Shown here one piece after another: positions 60,418-64,000 of a stretch of DNA of 64,000 nt. The position numbers and the translations under genes are program-made. Numbering within the stretch: position 1 is the first letter of the stretch; each line of letters begins with the position of its first letter. This stretch comes from UBA1715 sp045600045 (GTDB lineage: Bacteria > Bacteroidota > Bacteroidia > Bacteroidales > UBA1715). The notes beneath the pieces were generated by a model. That model saw only the letters and a program-made list of their open reading frames with translations. It had not been told where the DNA came from and did no database searches. Where the stretch lies: positions 1-64,000 of the forward strand of contig JAZRXD010000044.1 in assembly GCA_045600045.1 (NCBI GenBank), in the 5' to 3' direction.

Positions 60418-62128
60418 TTTGTTGGAACAAGCAAAACAAAAACGAACATTCGTAGCTTCGGATTTACAAATTAAGTCTTGGAACGACGTTCGTCCGTATT
60501 TTGAACAATTATTGGCGTTTGAAATTGATTCCGACGCGGCAATGAAACAGTTTCTGGCAAACAGAAGCGAGTTGGAGGCCGCATTGGAAGAGGATATGTC
60601 GTGGCGTTATATAAAAATGACGTGCAATACGACCGACGAAGCTTTGCGTGAATCTTTCAATACATTTGCGACGGAGATTGATCCCGAAGTTCAGAAATAT
60701 TCGAATTTGCTGGACAAAAAATGTCTTTCATGTGAATATTTCCAAAAATTGGCCGGCGACTATCATATAATGAAACGTGCCATGCAACAACGTGAGGCGT
60801 TGTTCCGTGAGGAAAATGTTTCGTTGATTGCGGAATTGCAGACGATGGAGCAGGAATATGGAAATATTACTTCTCAAATGACTGTTGATTATGAAGGGAA
60901 AAAAACTTTGCAACAAGCGTCTGTCTATTTGAAGAAAAACGACAGAAACGTACGCGAAACTGTTTTTATGAAAATTCAGAATCGACGTGTACAAGATGAA
61001 AAGGCACTAAATGACAATCTGTCTGCTATGATAGAAAAACGCAATTTGGTTGCATTAAATGCGGGCTTCCAAAATTTCCGTGATTATAAGTTCAAAAGTT
61101 TGTGTCGTTTTGATTATACAAAAGACGATTGTTTTGCTTTCCATTCTGCTATTCAGAAATCGGTTCCGCCAATCTTGTCGGAATTGAATAAAGAGCGTAA
61201 ATCAAAGTTGGGGTATGGTACATTGCGTCCGTGGGATATGGACGTTGATCCAGACCAGCAGCCACCGTTGATTCCGTTTAAAAATGTTGATGATTTTGTT
61301 GCGAAAGCTATTACTTGTTTTTCCGAAATAAAACCGTTTTATGGTGATTGTCTGAAATTGTTGTCGGATAATGGATATTGGGATTTGGAATCAAGAATAG
61401 GTAAAGCACCGGGTGGATATAATAATCCGTTGTACGAAAGTAATGTCCCGTTCATTTTCATGAACGCTGCAGGTACTTTGCACGATGTGGAGACTATTGT
61501 ACACGAAGGAGGGCACGCAATACATTCAATCATTTCTGCGGATTTGCCGTTGGTTGATTTTAAGGATTTGCCGTCGGAAGTTGCCGAATTGGCTTCAATG
61601 AGCATGGAATTGATTTCTATGGAACATTGGCATGTTTTTTTCGAAGACGAAAATGATTTGAAACGTGCAAAAAAATCTCAGTTGGAAGGCGTTTTAAGCG
61701 TTCTTCCGTGGATTGCAATTGTCGATAAATTCCAACATTGGTTATACGAAAATCCTACGCATAGCATACAAGAGCGAGAAACTGCGTGGCTTACGATTTT
61801 GAAAGAGTTTTCGAGCGAAGTAGATGCCGATTGGTCTGGCTTGGAACGATATAGAAAATGTTCTTGGCAAAAACAATTACATATTTTCGAAGTTCCGTTT
61901 TACTACATTGAGTATGGTTTTGCACAATTGGGTGCCATTGCAATGTGGAAACAGTACAAAGAAAATCCACATAAGGCATTGGAACACTACGAAGCGTTTA
62001 TGAAGTTGGGCTACACTAAATCCATTCCAGAAATCTACAAAGCTGCGGGAATTGAATTTTCGTTTTCGTACGAATATGTTAAGACTTTGGCTGATTTTGT
62101 GTATAGCGAAATCAAGAAATTGAATTAG
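60410..62128 (+). CDS. M3-family oligoendopeptidase (PepF-like)
   Basis: 572 residues. Zinc motif HEGGH in TIVHEGGHAIHSI (HExxH), and the family stretches KAPGGYNNPLYESNVPFIFMN and FYYIEYGFAQLGAIAMW. No signal peptide, so it is cytoplasmic and degrades short peptides. Length is close to PepF (about 600). Terminator follows. Confidence 0.93.
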   Translation: MSSLLEQAKQKRTFVASDLQIKSWNDVRPYFEQLLAFEIDSDAAMKQFLANRSELEAALEEDMSWRYIKMTCNTTDEALRESFNTFATEIDPEVQKYSNLLDKKCLSCEYFQKLAGDYHIMKRAMQQREALFREENVSLIAELQTMEQEYGNITSQMTVDYEGKKTLQQASVYLKKNDRNVRETVFMKIQNRRVQDEKALNDNLSAMIEKRNLVALNAGFQNFRDYKFKSLCRFDYTKDDCFAFHSAIQKSVPPILSELNKERKSKLGYGTLRPWDMDVDPDQQPPLIPFKNVDDFVAKAITCFSEIKPFYGDCLKLLSDNGYWDLESRIGKAPGGYNNPLYESNVPFIFMNAAGTLHDVETIVHEGGHAIHSIISADLPLVDFKDLPSEVAELASMSMELISMEHWHVFFEDENDLKRAKKSQLEGVLSVLPWIAIVDKFQHWLYENPTHSIQERETAWLTILKEFSSEVDADWSGLERYRKCSWQKQLHIFEVPFYYIEYGFAQLGAIAMWKQYKENPHKALEHYEAFMKLGYTKSIPEIYKAAGIEFSFSYEYVKTLADFVYSEIKKLN

Positions 62129-62133
62129 TCGAT

Positions 62134-62170
62134 TCCGTTTGCAAATTGTTAATTAAAGCAACGGATTTTT
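62134..62170 (+). terminator. Probable terminator after the oligoendopeptidase gene
   Basis: Stem TCCGTT(T)GC (62134-62142) / GCAACGGA (62158-62165) with one bulged T, a 15-base loop and T5. Confidence 0.55.
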
Positions 62171-62194
62171 GAAGTGTAAAGCTGTCGGTTTTCG

Positions 62195-62202
62195 TACTTT
62201 TG
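62195..62202 (+). promoter_or_regulatory. Candidate mutS -7 box
   Basis: TACTTTTG fits TAnnTTTG, 23 bases before the mutS GTG. A TTTTTG lies 23 bases upstream, slightly too far for the -33 element. Confidence 0.45.
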
Positions 62203-62225
62203 AACCAATATAAAAGAGTAAAACA

Positions 62226-64000
62226 GTGGCGAAAACTTCGGAAACTCCAATGATGAAGCAATATTATCAGATGAAGGAAAAACATCCTGATGCGATATTG
62301 CTATATAGAGTTGGCGATTTCTACGAAACATATTCGAGTGATGCTGTAAAAGCAGCTAGAATTTTGGGAATAACATTAACCCGTCGTTCGGCTGGTACGC
62401 CAAATGAAACGGAAATGGCAGGTTTCCCATATCATGCATTGGACACGTATCTTCCAAAACTTGTTCGTGCAGGAATGCGCGTTGCAATATGCGAGCAGTT
62501 AGAAGATCCGTCGAAGACGAAAACCTTGGTGAAACGTGGAATCATTGAATTGGTGACTCCGGGTGTCTCGTTGAGTGAAACTATCCTTGAAAATCGTGAA
62601 AATAATTTCCTTGCCGCTATTCATAGTCTGCAATCCGTTGTTGGTGTTGCATTTTTGGATATTTCCACAGGAGAATTTTTGGTGGCACAGGGAACCGTTG
62701 ACTATGTTGAAAAGTTATTGAACAGTTTCCAGCCGAAAGAATTATTGTACGACCGTACTCAAGAGCAATGGTATAAAGAAAACTTGTATCGCGAAAATGT
62801 CTGCACGTCAAAGTTGGACGACTGGATTTTTACTTCCGAAGCTGCACGCGACAAATTGTTGGCACAATTCGAAACTTCGTCGCTAAAAGGCTTTGGTATA
62901 GAAGAAATGCCACAGGCAATTATCGCCGCAGGCGCTATTTTGCATTATCTTGATATTACCGAACATAAATTAACTAGCCACATAAGAAATATCGCACGGA
63001 TTGATAAGGAAACTTACGTGTGGTTGGATAAGTTTACTATTCGAAATCTTGAATTGTTTGGTTCCGACAGCCATGATGCAAAAACATTGCTTTCGGTACT
63101 CGACAATACGCAAACTTCAATGGGGGCAAGGTTGCTACATCGTTGGGCAGCACTTCCGTTGCGTAAAATTTCCGATATCAATGCTCGATTGAATGTTGTT
63201 CAGTCTTTTGTGGAACAACCGGACGTGATTGACGAATTGTCGGTTTTACTAAAATCGATGTGCGATTTGGAGAGAATTATTGCCCGTGTTGCTACAAACC
63301 GAATTTTGCCACGTGAACTTCTGCAGTTGCAAAAGACCTTGGAAGGAATTGTTCCGTTGAAAAACTTGTGCGAGAATTCGGCAAACGAAACATTACAGGC
63401 TTTCGCGCATCAGTTGAATTCCTGCGACGCTTTGCGGGAACGGATTATTCGCGAAATTCAGCCAGAGGCAAACAATACAATTAACAAAGGGAATATCATC
63501 AATTCCGGTGTGAATGCGGAACTCGACGAATTACGTGAAATTGCATACAATGGCAAGGATTATTTGTTAAAAATGCAGGAACGCGAGGAGCAACGTACGG
63601 GAATTCCTAAAATTAAGGTCGCATTTAATAATGTGTTCGGCTATTATATAGAAGTTCGCAACACACATAAGGAAAAGGTTCCCGAAGATTGGATCCGAAA
63701 ACAAACACTGGTAGGTGCCGAGCGATACATTACTCAGGAATTAAAGGAATATGAAGAGAAAATTCTTGGTGCAGAAACTCGTATTCTTGAAATTGAACAA
63801 GAAGTGTATAACGCTCTCGTTCAATATGTTACACAATATACAGAAACAATCCAGCTTGATGCGAGTATAATTGCTCAAATTGATTGTTTGTTCTCGTTTG
63901 CTGTTTTGGCGGTCAATAATAATTATGTCCGTCCCGAAGTGAACGATTCAATGATTTTGGACATTAAAAATGGACGACATCCGGTGATTGAGACAGAAAT
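62226..64000 (+). CDS. mutS: DNA mismatch repair protein MutS (3' end outside window)
   Basis: 591 residues visible, open to the end of the window. Start GTG 62226 (VAKTSETPMMKQYYQMKEKH); an ATG eight codons in (62250) is possible. Domain I carries the mismatch-wedge motif GDFYETY (Phe32, Glu34 equivalent to the Phe-x-Glu that stacks on the mispair) and FPYHALDTYLPKLVRAGMRVAICEQ. Connector, lever and clamp domains follow (NTQTSMGARLLHRW, SGVNAELDELREIA, VFGYYIEVRN, ERYITQELKEYE). The ATPase domain with Walker A begins just past the window. Recognises mispairs and recruits MutL. Confidence 0.97.
   Translation, partial: MAKTSETPMMKQYYQMKEKHPDAILLYRVGDFYETYSSDAVKAARILGITLTRRSAGTPNETEMAGFPYHALDTYLPKLVRAGMRVAICEQLEDPSKTKTLVKRGIIELVTPGVSLSETILENRENNFLAAIHSLQSVVGVAFLDISTGEFLVAQGTVDYVEKLLNSFQPKELLYDRTQEQWYKENLYRENVCTSKLDDWIFTSEAARDKLLAQFETSSLKGFGIEEMPQAIIAAGAILHYLDITEHKLTSHIRNIARIDKETYVWLDKFTIRNLELFGSDSHDAKTLLSVLDNTQTSMGARLLHRWAALPLRKISDINARLNVVQSFVEQPDVIDELSVLLKSMCDLERIIARVATNRILPRELLQLQKTLEGIVPLKNLCENSANETLQAFAHQLNSCDALRERIIREIQPEANNTINKGNIINSGVNAELDELREIAYNGKDYLLKMQEREEQRTGIPKIKVAFNNVFGYYIEVRNTHKEKVPEDWIRKQTLVGAERYITQELKEYEEKILGAETRILEIEQEVYNALVQYVTQYTETIQLDASIIAQIDCLFSFAVLAVNNNYVRPEVNDSMILDIKNGRHPVIETE

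Overview
The window is chromosomal DNA from a member of the Bacteroidota, most likely Bacteroidales. The DNA is A+T-rich. Several intergenic regions carry the Bacteroides-type promoter element TAnnTTTG, and Shine-Dalgarno sequences are rarely evident. Two secreted proteins end in type IX secretion (T9SS) sorting domains. Family content is also typical of the phylum: a PorE-like TPR/propeller/OmpA protein, DUF3276, DUF5606, a full Bat (aerotolerance) gene set, a double-length NusB and a LysRS with a C-terminal extension. No rRNA, tRNA, CRISPR array, insertion sequence or prophage was seen. Genes cover almost everything; no gap exceeds about 220 bases.

Layout. 1-816: 3' end of a T9SS cargo gene. 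864-4878 (minus): pyrB-pyrI-SGNH hydrolase-PorE-like gene, nearly without gaps, preceded by a DUF3276 gene and an MsbA-type ABC exporter (4925-7165). 7323-10717 (plus): M23 peptidase, SIMPL-domain protein and a PflX-like radical SAM protein. smpB (minus) and miaA (plus) diverge at 11.2 kb, and a PfkB kinase follows miaA. 13147-15747: a large leucine-rich-repeat T9SS cargo. 15954-24503 (plus): lysS-gpsA-asnA, a CDF metal transporter, valS and a glutaminyl cyclase-like lipoprotein. 24509-31739 (minus): two small genes, an unrecognised 1535-residue secreted protein coupled to prmA, and a D-2-hydroxyacid dehydrogenase. 31888-34544 (plus): cysteine synthase-like enzyme, CBM9-like protein and a MerR/GyrI-like regulator. 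A 2[4Fe-4S] ferredoxin too short for most ORF cut-offs lies at 34616-34786. 34908-36692 holds the most unusual gene: a secreted MORN-like/LRR protein ending in a Hint (Hedgehog/intein) autoprocessing domain. 36767-45643 (minus) is a seven-gene envelope run: LysM/periplasmic-binding protein, MATE exporter, cytidylate kinase-like protein, PagL-like lipid A deacylase, PBP4-type DacB, SDR and VOC proteins.

45752-55491 is the Bat locus on the minus strand: moxR, DUF58, a BatD-like membrane protein, batA, batB, batC, a Q/N-rich BatC-like protein, batD and batE. A DNA alkylation repair gene in the opposite orientation separates batE from the rest. 55711-62128 (plus) runs nusB-DUF1573-yajC, then cdaR/ybbR-coaE-djlA-like-DUF5606-oligoendopeptidase, and the window ends inside mutS.

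Two features recur. Many gene pairs share start/stop bases (TAATG or ATGA), implying translational coupling. At five co-directional junctions an intrinsic-terminator-like hairpin lies only 3-13 bases before the next start codon, which raises the question of how those downstream genes are transcribed.
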